Shown in pieces: positions 36,661 through 49,026 of a stretch of 64,000 bases of DNA. The position numbers and the translations under genes are program-made. The stretch's first letter is position 1. Each line of letters begins with the position of its first letter. Source of the stretch: Sphagnum compactum (Eukaryota > Bryophyta > Sphagnopsida > Sphagnales); the NCBI GenBank assembly GCA_965153455.1, contig OZ234499.1, positions 3,827,577 to 3,891,576 on the forward strand, read 5' to 3'. The notes below the pieces were generated by a model that was given only the letters and a program-made list of their open reading frames with translations, was not told where the DNA came from and ran no database searches.

Positions 36661-39504
36661 ATTTATACAAGCTTCGAGTCCGTGCAGCTAGTGCCAGGTT
36701 GATGAACACTCCCACTGCACACACAGCAGCCATGATGATGAAGGCAAGCCTGAAACAATGAGCTCCTGAACATTTCCCCTCTGCTGCTGTAGCAGCTTGT
36801 TGCAATAATGTTACTGATGATGATGATGAGTCTTCTAATAGGAAAGAAGAGAAAGAAGCAGCAGCAGCAGCAGAAGAATGTTCAGATGAAGAAGTGGGAA
36901 TTATTGCAGGTTCCGAGTTGTATGTCCACAAAGTGTTTTCTCCCATTTCTGTTTCTCTTTGGCGTTCACGGTCGAAAAGAGGACCAACGAGGCTAGAGAA
37001 CAAGAAGGAACCCATTGCACTGGAAATGGTGATTGTACAGTAGAGCAGTCCAATGTGTTTGAGACCGAAAAGCTCTGAGGTTGTCGGGACGATGACGGCC
37101 CACAGAATGCCGAAGGAGATTCCTGTGAGAATGGATGCCGGGTACAGTGAACCGGGCAATGCTGTGGCAAACAGCAGATGAGCAAACACTAAACCAGCTT
37201 GCGCAATTGCCATCCAAATGGGTCTTGGAATTGCTGCCAACCTGCACACGAGAGAGAGAGAAAAAGAAGTCATGAGAACGGTTTCTCCCCATCAGAATTC
37301 AAGCTTCGAAAGGATTCGGACAATGTGGGTGGTGTTGTCGAGATCATGCATGCATGTTGTTTGTCTTTACCTGACACCGTAATCAGAGACGACACCGCCT
37401 CCCAGTCGGCCTAAGGAGCTCATGGTGCTGATGAGCGTGACGAAGACGGTGACATTGTTGAGACCCTGAACTTCTCCCAGCTGACCGAGGTTGTTCTGTG
37501 CAGTTACGGCTGTCCCGGATCCGATGAGGAAGGAAAGGAACAGCAGCCAGTAGTCGAGTTTGGTCACTGCTTGAATCAAGTTCATTTCTGGTTCATGGCC
37601 TGCAAATTCTTCTTCGACGTTGTTTGCTTCTTCCACAGCTTCCGCTAAAGATCGAACCGCTTTCGCCGCCGCCTCTTCTTCTTCTACTACTGATGCTAAA
37701 ATCTGCACTACAGGCGCCGCGACCTCGCTGTGATTTTTGGTCTGAACCGGGAAATCTTCAACATCAACTCTGTGGGGGCAGTGGGAGTGGCATTGCTGAT
37801 CCCGAGGAAGTAAGAAAGGCTCTCGAGCTGCTGGAGCAGCTACACCCGTTCTATTCTGGTAGCGAGGTTTTGAGAATTTAGCAATGAGAGTGGGGAGAAA
37901 GAGAGGAGCTCCGAGGAAGAAAATCATGCCACAAGCGATCACTTGAGTGGCCAGTGTATTGATGAAGCCCAGGGAGGTGAGAAGAGCTGCAGCCAGCAAG
38001 TAGAGTGTGAAGGCAAACAGTACGAAATAGAACCACAGAAAGCTGAATTTGTTTGTGAACGCAGCTGAGGAGGAGGAGGAGAAGTTGTCGTCGTCGTCAT
38101 CGTCATCGTCTTCGTCATCGAGCTCCAGCTCCGAGGAGGCAGCAGGGGGGATGGGACGAATGAAGGGGAAAGCAAGAAAACAGACGCCAGTGATAACAGA
38201 TGCAGCAAGCAGGAGGAAAGAAGCGGGACTGTCGCTGTGCAAGATTGCAGCATAGAGGAGACTGAAGATGGCGCTGCTGAGTCCGAAGCAGCACTTGAGA
38301 ATCCCAGTGACTGCCCCTCTTTTGTGTGGGAAGTTGCGCAAATTCACTACTATGTTTACTGTGTCCAGCCATGGTACGCCGTTGGACCCCACTGCCAACA
38401 ACACGCACACCTGAAGGAAGCACAAACAACAATTAGAATTGGCACACACACACACACACAAAGAAACAACAAACCCATCAACCACCCATCATGATCATTC
38501 TGATTAGAATCAACACAAAGTTCTTCTACTTTCAGAGAAATTTTCTGTGATCAAAAAGGTTTACTCATTGAAGTTTTGTAACATAATTACTACAATTTTG
38601 ACAATCCCTTGCAACGACCAACCCATCTACAATCAAAAAGCTTTACTCATTAAACACTTGTAACATTAATTGTATAATTAAATGACAATCCCTTGCAGCA
38701 GCAACAACCAACCCCATGATCTACAATCAAAAACTTGGTTTATTCATTAAAAACTTGTAACATAATTACTACAATTTTGTCAATCCCTTGCAACAACCAA
38801 ACCCCATCACAATCATTGTTACCAAAATATTTCTACTTCCAAAGAATTTCATGCAGAAGATTTCACAAAGTGTTTTACATATTACAAAATTTATAACATT
38901 AATACAAATTTCAACACTAAAACATAAGAAACCAAGTAGTGAAATCTTAACAGTTTTTTCTTGTGACTCTTCTTATCACTGTGATTGCACCCATACATGA
39001 CAAAGTTTCAAAGACATGGGGTGGGAGAGTTGGTTTCAGATCTGGAACAACAACAAAGAGACCTGAAGACGACTGGGTTGGTTTTTTTCCTTTTCAAGCA
39101 AAATAATTAAAAAACCATGAATCTCTTTGAAAAGCGCTCAGTACCATCCAGTATGGTGGAGGTGCAATTCTGCCACTGAGCACAAGCCAGAGCACACCAT
39201 AGCCCACGAAGCTCTGGATGGAGCCGAGAGCCAAGAATCCCCACACGGGTATGACGTCCACAGCAAGTCCTTGCAACACGGCAACATAAGTTCCCAAATC
39301 CTTGGCGAAGCCCAGAGTGTTGAGCTGAGCTTGGTTGTAGCCTAGAAACTCCTTCAGCATGGGGGAGTAGAGACCAAAACAATAGCAAACGCCCACTGTC
39401 GCTTGCACCCACGATGACGCCACCATCCCCGCCCATCTTGCATTTTCATGAGCCTTCAAGGCGCTATTATTACCACGCATCTCCAACAACATCAATTTGC
39501 TCAA
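36563..39504 (-). CDS. Nodulin-like / NFD4-type major facilitator transporter, three exons
   Basis: Multi-pass membrane transporter of the plant nodulin-like MFS group; substrate unknown. Minus-strand exons are 39504-39145, 38410-37371 and 37241-36563. Donors are GTACTG and GTAAAG, acceptors TTCCTTCAG and GTGTGCAG, and the phases close exactly, giving 692 residues. That is long for a family usually around 550-600. The N-terminal nodulin-like domain starts with ARWAGMVASSWVQATVG and continues through FPHKRGAVTGILKCCFGL. The C-terminal half has NNLGQLGEVQG, SSLGRLGGGVVSDY and ELFGLKHIGLLY. Extra length comes from an acidic loop with eight consecutive Asp at about residues 220-232, a long Ala/Glu-rich central loop, and Ser/Thr-rich insertions near the end. 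Alternative start Met at 39,480 is possible. The leader upstream is CT-rich in mRNA sense. Confidence 0.9.
38545..38830. repeat. Three tandem copies of about 90 bp inside MFS intron 1
   Basis: Each copy carries AATCAAAAA, TTACTCATT-like sequence, CTTGTAACAT, a variable AT patch, CAATCCCTTGCA and CAACCAACCCCAT, in the same order. Copies start at about 38,548, 38,631 and 38,722. They lie wholly in the 734-bp intron between exons 1 and 2. An (AC)n tract (38,441-38,460) sits just upstream of the acceptor in mRNA sense. Confidence 0.75.
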
Positions 39505-39830
39505 AGCAAACCTTTAAAACTATACCAGACTAGGTACTCTTAAAAGAGTATAAAATCTTGGCGTGTACAAACCAAAAAAAGATTGAATCCACCAAAGAAT
39601 TCAAACCAAAACCAAACTAACTCTCAGCACCTCACAAAAAAGTCCAGCTAAGGTTTTAATTTCTGAGATTCAATGAAAAGCTCTCTAGAGCCTGCTTGCT
39701 TGCTTGCTTGCTTGCTGGCTGAAAACACACTACCAACTTCGAATTCTCTTCACTCAAAAACAAAGTTTGAGTTGAAGAAAGTTGAGAGCAATGTAACACT
39801 CTCTTGCAAGCAGTCTGTAAGCAAGTAAGG

Positions 39831-39871
<41 letters not shown>

Positions 39872-39900
39872 TAATGGGGATGATGTAGTCTTCATTTTGG
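39505..39900 (-). promoter_or_regulatory. 5' leader and proximal promoter of the MFS gene
   Basis: In mRNA sense this stretch contains a (CT)n tract (plus-strand GA run at 39,831-39,870) and, nearer the start codon, a CAAG repeat (plus-strand CTTG run at 39,691-39,714). CT microsatellites are common in plant leaders and core promoters. No TATA box was fixed. Confidence 0.4.
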
Positions 39901-39959
39901 TCCCCTGTTTTGAAGGAATGTTCACCAGCTGTATAGAACCCACGTTGGATTCCTGTAGG

Positions 39960-41110
39960 AACTTCCTCCAGGTTTGGACACGTGTCAGGCAGTTTTGGTA
40001 CCCAGTTTGGACGGTTCTTAGAACCGCAGGCTCTGGTTCCAGTTCCAGTTACTAAATATGAAATCGGAATATGAAATCGGAATTGGGATTTTATTTTATT
40101 TTGGGGGGGGGGGGGGGACGATCCAGACCCAAAACCAAAAATTGCTCTAAATTTATGTTTTTTTTCTTCTTACTAACATAAGCATTGTACCACCAATATC
40201 ACCTACACACCCCTAAACCCACTATTTTTTTTATTTTTTTTTTAAAAATTGCCACACACTTGAAAGTGAAAACTACATTCTTAATTAATGCCCACCCCAA
40301 CCCCAATTTTTTTTGCTTTTTTTAAGTTTTTGTTATTCAAAAATTTGAGCTTTTTTTCCTTAAACTAACAAACAACATGTTTACCCTAGAAAGAATTTTA
40401 TTATTTTTTTTTTTTTTAGTCAAAATTTAAATTTTTAATTTAACAATTTTTAATTGGGGCCGGTTCCAGTTTTGAGTTTGGTTTCAACTGGAGAACTGAC
40501 GGTTGCCAGTTCCACAAGGATAATAAAATATTCAACATACTAAATTAGAAACACATGGTGGTTAGCAGGGTTTTTTTCTTTTGGCAAATTTTTTTAACCT
40601 CTTGGTGACCCAAAAAAAGAAAAAAATGGAAATTTCAGTTTTTGTTTTTCTGGGTAAATTCTTCAAAAAAAATGCTTTAAATTTTTTAGAATTTTCCAAA
40701 CTTTGAATACCACAAAACTGAAGAAAAAGAAAAAAAAAAAAAAGGAAAAAACACTGATAGTTAGCATGGTGAAGACCAACAAAAAAAAACACACATGCCT
40801 ACAACTTAAATAAAGGATTTTTAGTTTTATTTTTTTGAGAAAATGGCCCAAAGTCCCCCCCATTTTTGGAGGAAATTAGAGCCATGGCTCTATATATATA
40901 TATATCTTTGATAACTGCCTTGAGAACCACCAGTTATCGGTTTCCACTCCTGATAACCACCCAAGTTCCAACACTGTTCCAAACACTTTTTCCATAATTC
41001 ACTTTCTTTTCTCTTTCTTTTTGGGCTTCATTGGTAGATAACCCAATTCCACATGAGAGGGAGAATCCTCCCCGGAGGGTGGGGGGGGACATGTGGTTTT
41101 GTGGGTTTTT
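39960..41110. other. Repeat-rich spacer with dispersed GGTTCC/CCAGTTCCA words
   Basis: Words such as GGTTCCAGTTCCAGTT, CCGGTTCCAGTTTTGAG, GCCAGTTCCAC and their relatives recur between long A, T and G runs (15 G at 40,103-40,117). ATGAAATCGGAAT is directly duplicated at about 40,057-40,083. No gene supported. It may be a decayed element sharing sequence with 56,440-58,500. Confidence 0.35.
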
Positions 41111-41229
41111 TTCCCACTTACTTGTTCGTGATCTTTTGCACGCATTTGTTGTGTATGTTATTTTTTCATGCTTAGTAGTGGTCTTTTGCATAGTTTTGTG
41201 TTGTTTATTGTGATGCAACCCTACAAAAC

Positions 41230-41395
41230 TTTATTGATAGACACACCATAGATTAGGAAAATGTACAAAAGGAGAAGAAGAAACCTTTATTGATAGACGC
41301 ACCATAGATTAGGAAAATGTACAAAAGGAGAAGAAAAAACTTTATTGATAGACACACCGTAGATTCGAAAAATGTACAAAAAGATTAAAAAAAAA
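41230..41395. repeat. Three tandem copies of about 55 bp
   Basis: TTTATTGATAGACACACC-like sequence recurs at about 41,230, 41,286 and 41,341, each copy followed by ATAGATTAGGAAAATGTACA-like sequence and an A/G-rich run. The copies directly abut the downstream end of the gypsy-like frame on the minus strand. Confidence 0.85.
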
Positions 41396-41947
41396 AAAAA
41401 GGGAGAACTTACAAGATGTCAAGTTTTGCATAATAATTATTGTGTGTTGTTCCATGGTGACCTTCCTAAAGTCTTTGTAACTGAAAGCAAAAAGATGGAT
41501 ATATTTACGTAGTAAATTCTCATATTGTTTTCTTTTTTCTGGGTGAAGTTCTAATCCTAGTTGAATCTTGCTCAGCTGCTCTACAACTTCTCCTTCTATT
41601 AACACGCATGGAATCGATTGATTATCATCCCCTCGAACCCTTTGATTCGACAAAATTGAACTGTTATCAAATGTCAAACCGATCAGAACCAAGCAAGAGA
41701 GGTGAAACCCAAGGTAAATAATTTGTTTTGTTGCAGAGTTTGACTGTTTATTGGGCCACTGCCCCCACAAGGACACAGGGATTACTATCACATTGGATCC
41801 AACTTTTGGAAGTTTTACCTTAATAGAACCAGTTTCACATGAGGTGAACTCGTTTCGTTGGTGAAAGTGTTTAGACTTGTTTAGATTGGAACACATTGTT
41901 TCGGTGGTGTTCAGAGTCTGGACACAGTAGAGTAGATGTAACAACAT
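41396..41947 (-). mobile_element. Ty3/gypsy pol remnant (pre-reverse-transcriptase region)
   Basis: The minus-strand frame beginning at 41,947 contains, in its second half, a block characteristic of plant Ty3/gypsy polyproteins just before reverse transcriptase. It reads about LRKYIHLFAFSYKDFRKV followed by an MEQHTI-like motif, matching the LL..Y.DVFAW.Y.D consensus type. The first half has no clear match. No protease, catalytic reverse-transcriptase box or integrase is present and no LTR pair was found nearby, so this is a fragment. It lies between two minisatellites. Confidence 0.7.
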
Positions 41948-42076
41948 ATTATCTATTGGCAGTGCCAGCGTTTACATACCAACGCGTTTGTTTGTGATGT
42001 TCTTGATACATACATAGGTAGTGATCTTTTGCGCTGTGCATCATCATGAGTTTAAAATAATGTTTTTTGCGTAGTA

Positions 42077-42319
42077 GTTCTGGACATCCTACCACATCAC
42101 CCAGACTCGTTAATCAAAGAAGCAAGATTAAACAAGGTTCTGGACATCTACCACATCACCCAGACTCGTTAATCAAAGAAGCAAGATTAAACAAGGTTCT
42201 GGACATCCTACCACATCACCCAGACTCGTTAATCAAATAAGCAAAAGATTAAACAAGGTTCTGGACATCCTACCACATCACCCAGACTCATTAATCAAAG
42301 AAGAAAGATTAAACAAGGC
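42077..42319 (+). repeat. Four tandem copies of a 59-62 bp unit
   Basis: GTTCTGGACATC(C)TACCAC starts at 42,077, 42,137, 42,196 and 42,258. Each copy continues with ATCACCCAGACTC(G/A)TTAATC, AAA(G/T)AAGCAA and GATTAAACAAG. The copies are nearly identical, suggesting recent expansion. No coding role seen. Confidence 0.9.
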
Positions 42320-44670
42320 GGTGAGTGAGTGACAACAAAAGGGTTTTTCATCACAAGAAAAAATATGTGTCAGATACTATCATTTCTCATCAATCCTAAA
42401 CTGTTTCAACAAGGGTTGCAAGTAAGGCCTGTTCTAGTGCACACGTTGCAGGCTCCCAGTGCGCCAGATGTTAATTCAATGTTTGTTTGCAATATTGTCA
42501 CACACCGTAAGCTGGAAGGAAAGAATGTCATCAATAGAAGCCCACTTAGTCAACTAACATAAAAAAATTTATATTTATTTTTATTATATTTTTGTAGTAT
42601 GATGATTTTCTTTATTGGGTCTGCTAAATATGTGCTGGAAAGTCCTTCAAGTGTAAGTATGTGTATATGTGTGTGTGTGTGTGTGTGTCTCTCTCTCTCT
42701 CTTTTGATGGTATGTTTCTGGGGTTTCCTTCTTTCAACCAACCGTGTCGATTGTATGTATGATTGGGGGTTTCTTCCACATACACTTGGCAATGTCCATT
42801 GCTGGCCGCAATAGTTTGGCATGGATCCTGCACGCACTCACTATGGAGTTGATATTTGTATGTTACTGTTCCTTTGCTCCTCTGAGGATCTGCCACTTCA
42901 CACTCCAAAGAAGAATCACAAAATGTATCATTTTCCACAAGTGAAAAGAGCCTCCTGAGGTGCTTGCTGGTAGTGTTATTTTCACTTAGATCCCCGGAGG
43001 GGGGGCCACATGTCATGGGTGCTTACAACCTGTGTTGTTAAGCCCAAGTGTGAACTGGTTACGCAACTAAATTTTCCTTACAAAATCAATTTTTTTTTTG
43101 TAATTTAATTGAATTTTTTTTAAATGACAAAACTACTTGAAATTCAATGTTTCTCACACAATAGGACTAAAAATTTTCAAATCCCACTTTTATGAAATCC
43201 TACCCATTAAGGGCTTTCCAACAATATCAAGAGCACACCCAAATTCGGGTACAACTTTTTTGTTTTGATTTAAATGAATTTTCAATGAAGTTTTGTTTTA
43301 CAATATTTAAATAACTTGGGTCGCTGTAAGCGAATGAAGAAACATTATGAAATCTACTGGATGCATACTTGCTCATTCAGGGCTTTCTAAACGGTACCAA
43401 GGAATGGCTTTCGAATGGTACCATCACCAAAAGCGTAGCAAGAGACACTGCACGGTTTGGAAGATCTGAACATGACAAACAAACTACCTTCCTTCATAGA
43501 TAAATCATCAATGTGTTTTATCTTGGTAGTGAAGTGTAAGAGTATTTGCACTTTTGGTCCGAAAACTCTCGCAATTCTCAAGTAAAGTTGTGTTGTCTTT
43601 TGGATTAACACAACAGTCATGAGAGATGGACTGACACAGTAAGTGTACAAGTGCCCTTGCTATAATTCCTCTCAGCTTTTGTTCCTCCCACTCACAACTG
43701 GCTCCTTTGTTGTAAATCAAACACCACTGCAATGAAGTACCTGGTTTCCGAAGAAAGCTGCTTTGCAAAACAGAAGAAGAATGTCATAAGATCAATCAAA
43801 ACATTTTATACCTAGATATGTGCACAAGTGCATATTATCAAGGGAAACATGCACTCTACCCATGTGTTTTTTTTTTTTTTTTCTACTACCCATTTTGGTC
43901 ACCAAACTATCTGCAAGCTGGTGAAGACACAATTTTTTTTTTGGGAGATTTAAATAGTCCCCCAATACTCAAATAGAAGCTTGATATGATATAGGGAGAC
44001 TTTGAACAAAGGAGAATAAGAAAGTGGTTTGCATCCCTAATTAGATCATGCTTATTGGAAGTTAACGCACTTCAAAAACTTTTTGAGACACTATATGTTT
44101 CAATTTAAGAACTTAGGTTTTGGGGAATTTTAATAAGAGATTGTCATTCGGAAGTAATCCTCATTGGTATCTCTAAAAATAACTATGTAATAGAATAATG
44201 TTGCATATTCCAATTCATGTTAAATTCATGATCATTGTTGAATATTTGTTAGGTTTAAATCACACTTTCAAAGGAATTCTATTAGTAGAACATTTATGTC
44301 ATTTTGGTGTACCAAAATTATCACTATTTAGCTCTAATAGCAAGAAATTATACAACATGCTCATGGCTCCAAAAGGATCAATCACAAACATATTGTCAAA
44401 ATTGATGTGGCATGTCAAATTTTTGTGCGTCGTTGTGTCAACATCAAGTGACACATGTTGGTTTAGTCAATTGTTATAATTTTACAAAGATAGATTTTAA
44501 CACAATTGAAATCTAACTTTTCTTTGTCATTTTGTAAATAAGTGCGCTAGTTGTTATTGTAGTTGAAACTCAAAATAAAATTCAATTTTTGTAATGAAAG
44601 GGATGTAAGTGACAATGATTTTTTGGTCAATATCCCTTGTGACATCAATTTATTATTGTTTGTTGGAAAC
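42320..44670. other. Spacer with microsatellites; no supported gene
   Basis: A (TG)n(TC)n microsatellite lies at about 42,665-42,702. A CCCCGGAGGG word followed by CACATG-type sequence occurs at about 42,992-43,015 and, in a similar form, at 41,070-41,095. Minus-strand frames of 87-130 codons (42,624-43,016; 43,387-43,768) have no recognisable domains. Confidence 0.4.
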
Positions 44671-44675
44671 CTAAA

Positions 44676-45020
44676 GTTGATCTCCACCATTAGATGGCAA
44701 TCAAAATCAATAATCATAGTTTCTATTTCTTTGTCTTTTCTTTTTTGGTTGGAATTGGTTTCCATTGTTGAATGGTGACCGCAATTGAATTCTAACAATT
44801 TGATTTGTTCAAATGGTTCTCTACCATATGGTAACCAAATGTGATCTACACCATTAGATGATGACCAAAAGTGATCTCACTATTGGATGGCCCTAGAATC
44901 TCATTTCAATCGTTATATTTTTATTTTTGGTTGAAATTGATCTCCATTGTATGGTGATGATGGAGAGTGATGTTCATTGTACTATGGCAACCAAAAGTGA
45001 TCTCTATAGTTGAATGTTGA
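44676..45020 (+). repeat. Degenerate repeat of about 45 bp units
   Basis: Irregular copies of TTGATCTCCACCATTAGATGG and a GG(T/C)(A/G)ACCAAAAGTGATCT-like word follow each other across this stretch, with many substitutions and indels. No frame is conserved. Confidence 0.45.
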
Positions 45021-46806
45021 CCATTTGTTTTTGTCAATGTTGTGATGGAGTCATTGCAATAATCATCCACAAGAAAATCTCACCAAATTTCGCATAAAAT
45101 GATATATAAAATTCTTCAAATATATTTTTTAAAAATTCTGGTTGTCTACAATATTAGATATAAAATGTTGAAAAAATGAAGGCAAGGGAAACCACTAAAA
45201 CACTTTTTTCATATCTTTTCATGGTTTTAGATTATGGTACAACTTTTGAATATACATATTTGCAATATATACACAAGCTTTTGAATCCATTTGTTTTGTG
45301 ATTGAATATTGGCCATGTTATTAAAAGGCATATATAGCACAATGTGTAAAGTAATAACAAAACCCATTATAAAAGTGTTATAGATTGAAATTTTTATTTG
45401 AATGATCAACTTGGGGAGGTCACTCTTTGATTGTTTTGGGAAGCACTTGAGATAAATGGGTACTTTTTAATATTTTATGATATAATGAATTATAGACACC
45501 CTATTTATATTTAAATAAATAACTATAAATCATAATTTTTTGATAAGTTGCATCTTTTGTTTTGCACATTGTTGAGAATAAAATGGAAATGACTTCCCCA
45601 ACATGATCAAAGACAGGCTAGTTCTTCACTACTATGAATTAATTTTAAATTTCAAATTCTTTTAATAAGCTTTTTACTTACTTTTTTTAAAGGTATATAG
45701 TTACATGAAATTTACTTTTAATTATAGTGTGGACTTTTATAAAATACATGTTAAATATGTTCTAACAATTAGAAGGTACAATACATATTTCATGATCCTT
45801 TCAAACATACCCATAATCTTCATATCCTTAGATTGTGTGCTTCTAAATGTGTATTCAATTGAATATTGTGTGTTGAAGAAATACCCACAAACACAAATTT
45901 GTCATTCATTTGTGGATTTACTAACTTTTCATATTCATTTGGTCATTATTTTTTTAATAGGTTTCTATATGCTTAATAGAGGGCACATGGACCTGTTTTT
46001 TATCCCGCTTTGACCCATTTCAATGATTTTTTTTACATGCATGATACATGATAAAAGTTGAATATTTTTTGTGTTTACTTACATGCTTCGACAATATGTA
46101 CCAAATAAGAAATGCCTCACATGTAACTCATTACCATGCACATTAAGCTAAAAGAATGAAAATGCATGAGTCATAAAGATGCTTGAATTTTTTTTAATCA
46201 AACATATACAATTATTATAAATCTTAAATATAAGCCTCAAACAAGCATGCTCAAAAGATTCTAAATCAAGCATAGACAATTGCTATAGATCACAAAAGTA
46301 AGCCCTATTGTTACAAATGAAGCAAACGATACAAAGATGAAAAAAAGGATTTAAAAAAAAGGTGCCAAATCTTTGAGAATATTGAAGATATGAAGGACTA
46401 CAATTTGAGGATGAAAAACAATAATTCTTTCATCCAAGTCAAAAACAAATATTACCATGTATAATACCATTCAAATATCTATAAACTTTTAAATGATTAT
46501 AGTCAAAGTATAAAGTTCAAAATAAAATAATCATTTGATTGGTGGTTGTCAAAACTAGCCTTATACAAACTTGGTCTTCATGTAGTTTCACACTATGAAT
46601 GATGATCTATAGTATGTGGATGATAAAAAAATATGTAAATGACATTATCTTACGATAATGTTAATTGGATAGGAGCAATGTTAAGTTTCTACAACAAGTC
46701 TTTTGGGAACGAATAGATGGATCCATTGTTTATAATGTCTCATAAATGTAATCACATTTTGGTAAAATATATTTTGATTATTCAAGTTCAAACATGATAT
46801 CTATGG
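45021..46806. other. AT-rich intergenic DNA
   Basis: No gene or element end recognised. A 102-codon AT-rich frame (45,705-46,013) has no domain. Confidence 0.5.
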
Positions 46807-47289
46807 TGTTAACCATGCATTAAATATAGATTTGACCTTTGAAATGTTAAGTTATAATCTCTGTAAATATTTATTAATTAGTAATTGATTGCCTTGCTAA
46901 TTATAGTTATTCGTATATATTTTCAACTAATGTTATCCATGCATTAAGCACAAATTTGACCTTTATAAATGTTATGTTGTACTCTTTGTAAATGTTAATT
47001 AATCATTGTTAGTTATTGTGCTAGTTTTAGTTAATGGTTCATACTTGAGTTAGTTCCAACTTAATTTAGGTAATTAGTTTAGTTACTAGTAAGAAACACC
47101 TAACCTACATAATGAGATGAGTTTGAATTTATTGTCATTCCTATCCATTTGTAATACATGCATGAGAGTTTGTCTTGCTAACTTTTGAATTTGAATCTAT
47201 ACATTATATTTAATTTGAACATGCATGCAAAGAAAATAGTGAGGTTCTTGTGTACATGTCTTTCTAAACTTATATTTTGTTTATTAACA
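46807..47289 (+). repeat. 5' LTR of the 46.8-49.5 kb element
   Basis: About 483 bp. Its first half is itself a tandem duplication: CATGCATTAA, TTTGACCTTT, AATGTTA and a (T/C)TTTGTAAAT-type block occur at about 46,815-46,915 and again at 46,935-47,040. The same internal duplication is seen in the 3' copy, so it predates insertion. The TATA region has decayed to CTACATAATGAG. Confidence 0.7.
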
Positions 47290-47847
47290 TTTGACAATCA
47301 TTTTTTGGGTTTGGATTCATTTTGTTTATCTATAAAAGAAAGGTAGACCAAAATTAGAAATCTTTCTAACTTTCTCATTTTCTCTTGTAAGGAAAAGAGT
47401 GTATTATCATCATGTATTCATAGTTTTTAACTTAAAATACATGTTTGGTTTGAGTTTTTTTTTGTAATTGTTTTATTGAGAAATATCAAATAACATAGAA
47501 ACTAGTACTTGAAAACCACTGATGAACAACCATGTTGTCGGTTAGAGTAGAGATCTAAAAGTGTAAGGAAGCACTTGGGCATGAGTGGAGGATTTACCTT
47601 GGAAAGGAAACAATCCACTGCCATAATCACATTCCAAAACAACATCCTTGGTACATTGGAAAGATCAAGAACTTATGGATGCACAAGAAGCACCTTAGTT
47701 CAATTGGAGGATTCACCTAAAAAAGGGAAGTACCCCAAAAAGAAGAGCTTCTTTCAATCAAGGATAACGGGTAAGTTCTATAATGTTTTAAAATTACAAG
47801 TACATAATAAAAATTGGTTTTTAGCCAGTCAGAATACTCCATATTAG

Positions 47848-47919
47848 ATGAAGCTTAAAAGTCTAACCACATGTACAAAATGTAGTAGTGAAGGACATAA
47901 ATTTTTTTATTGCCCTTAA
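47848..47919 (+). pseudogene. gag-type CCHC zinc-knuckle remnant
   Basis: A 23-codon frame ends in CTKCSSEGHKFFYC, an exact C-x2-C-x4-H-x4-C knuckle as found in retrotransposon Gag nucleocapsid. Stops bracket it on both sides. The preceding frame (47,575-47,847) is Lys/Ser-rich (PKKGKYPKKKSFFQSR) in a different register, consistent with a frameshifted gag. It sits inside the LTR-bounded element, in the position expected for gag. Confidence 0.6.
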
Positions 47920-49026
47920 AATTGTTAGAAAAAAAGAAGTTACAAATCGACTTGCTTACAAAGCATTTTTGTTAAACTTTGCTTCATCTCAAAAGCAAAG
48001 GTTTACATTCGTCTCTATGTATTCTAAAGAAGTTTCACAAACCACACCTCAACATGGCAACAATCACCACAAAACAATGATCACCAACAATCACATGATT
48101 GTCAAACAAATATTCAGAAATCTAAAGGATATTAAAATCAACATCGGGGTTCTATAACATAACCTTCACCAAGATCTAGTTACAACAACTTCTTATGTAA
48201 GTTTACATGATTTCCTTTAATTCAACCCACATACATATTCACATGAAACCAACACCAACAACTTACACATGTTCTTTAAGCATTTTTATGCTACTAGTAA
48301 TCAAGTTAAGGGCAAAACCTAGGCATCGGCTCTAGATGTCTCACCTTTCAATATAACCACATATGACCCTTCTGGTGCAACAAACACCAATGTTTGATCC
48401 ATTGCTTAATTCAATGCTAGATTTGATACATGTGTAAAATACCAAAGGCTCACGTGTGTGCATTCACTTTATCAGCACCAAGCATAGTAATTGTGGTTTC
48501 AATACAACTACAACAAGAAATGAAACTTGACATTTGTTGCCCCTAGCAAGGCGTTGAAACAATAATCTCACCACAAAATGACACATCAAATATTCGAACA
48601 TGGTGTTTTCTGAATGTGCATAACAAGGTTTTGAAAGTACAGTGTGGCCAACAATGGTCATGACCAACAACAATTGATGTGTTTTGAGTATACAAAACAT
48701 TTTCTTGTGTAATTGATGCATGTTTTGATACTTGTTCCAATGCATGTTCATAATATTAGTGACAAACCACAAAAAAATCCATAGAAACCATAGAAATACC
48801 ATAGGAACATTACAAAAACACCATAGGAAAACCACATAAAAACCATAGGGATAGAATGTATCCACATCCATATTATTTTTGTTTTTACATTCATTTGGAT
48901 GGATTTGCAACGCCAAAAACCAATATTGGATGAATGCATCAAAATGTGTGTTTTCTTAATTCCTTGTATTTTTAATTTTTTTCCAAGGATTTATGAGGAC
49001 ATAATGCAGATTAAAAACGGGGGTAA

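Noticed and set aside
42624-43016. 130-codon minus-strand frame
   Set aside because: No recognisable domain; the C-terminal part is translated microsatellite.
48464-48916. 150-codon minus-strand frame rich in Phe, Trp and Val
   Set aside because: Part comes from a short ACCATAGGAA repeat within the LTR element interior; no domain.
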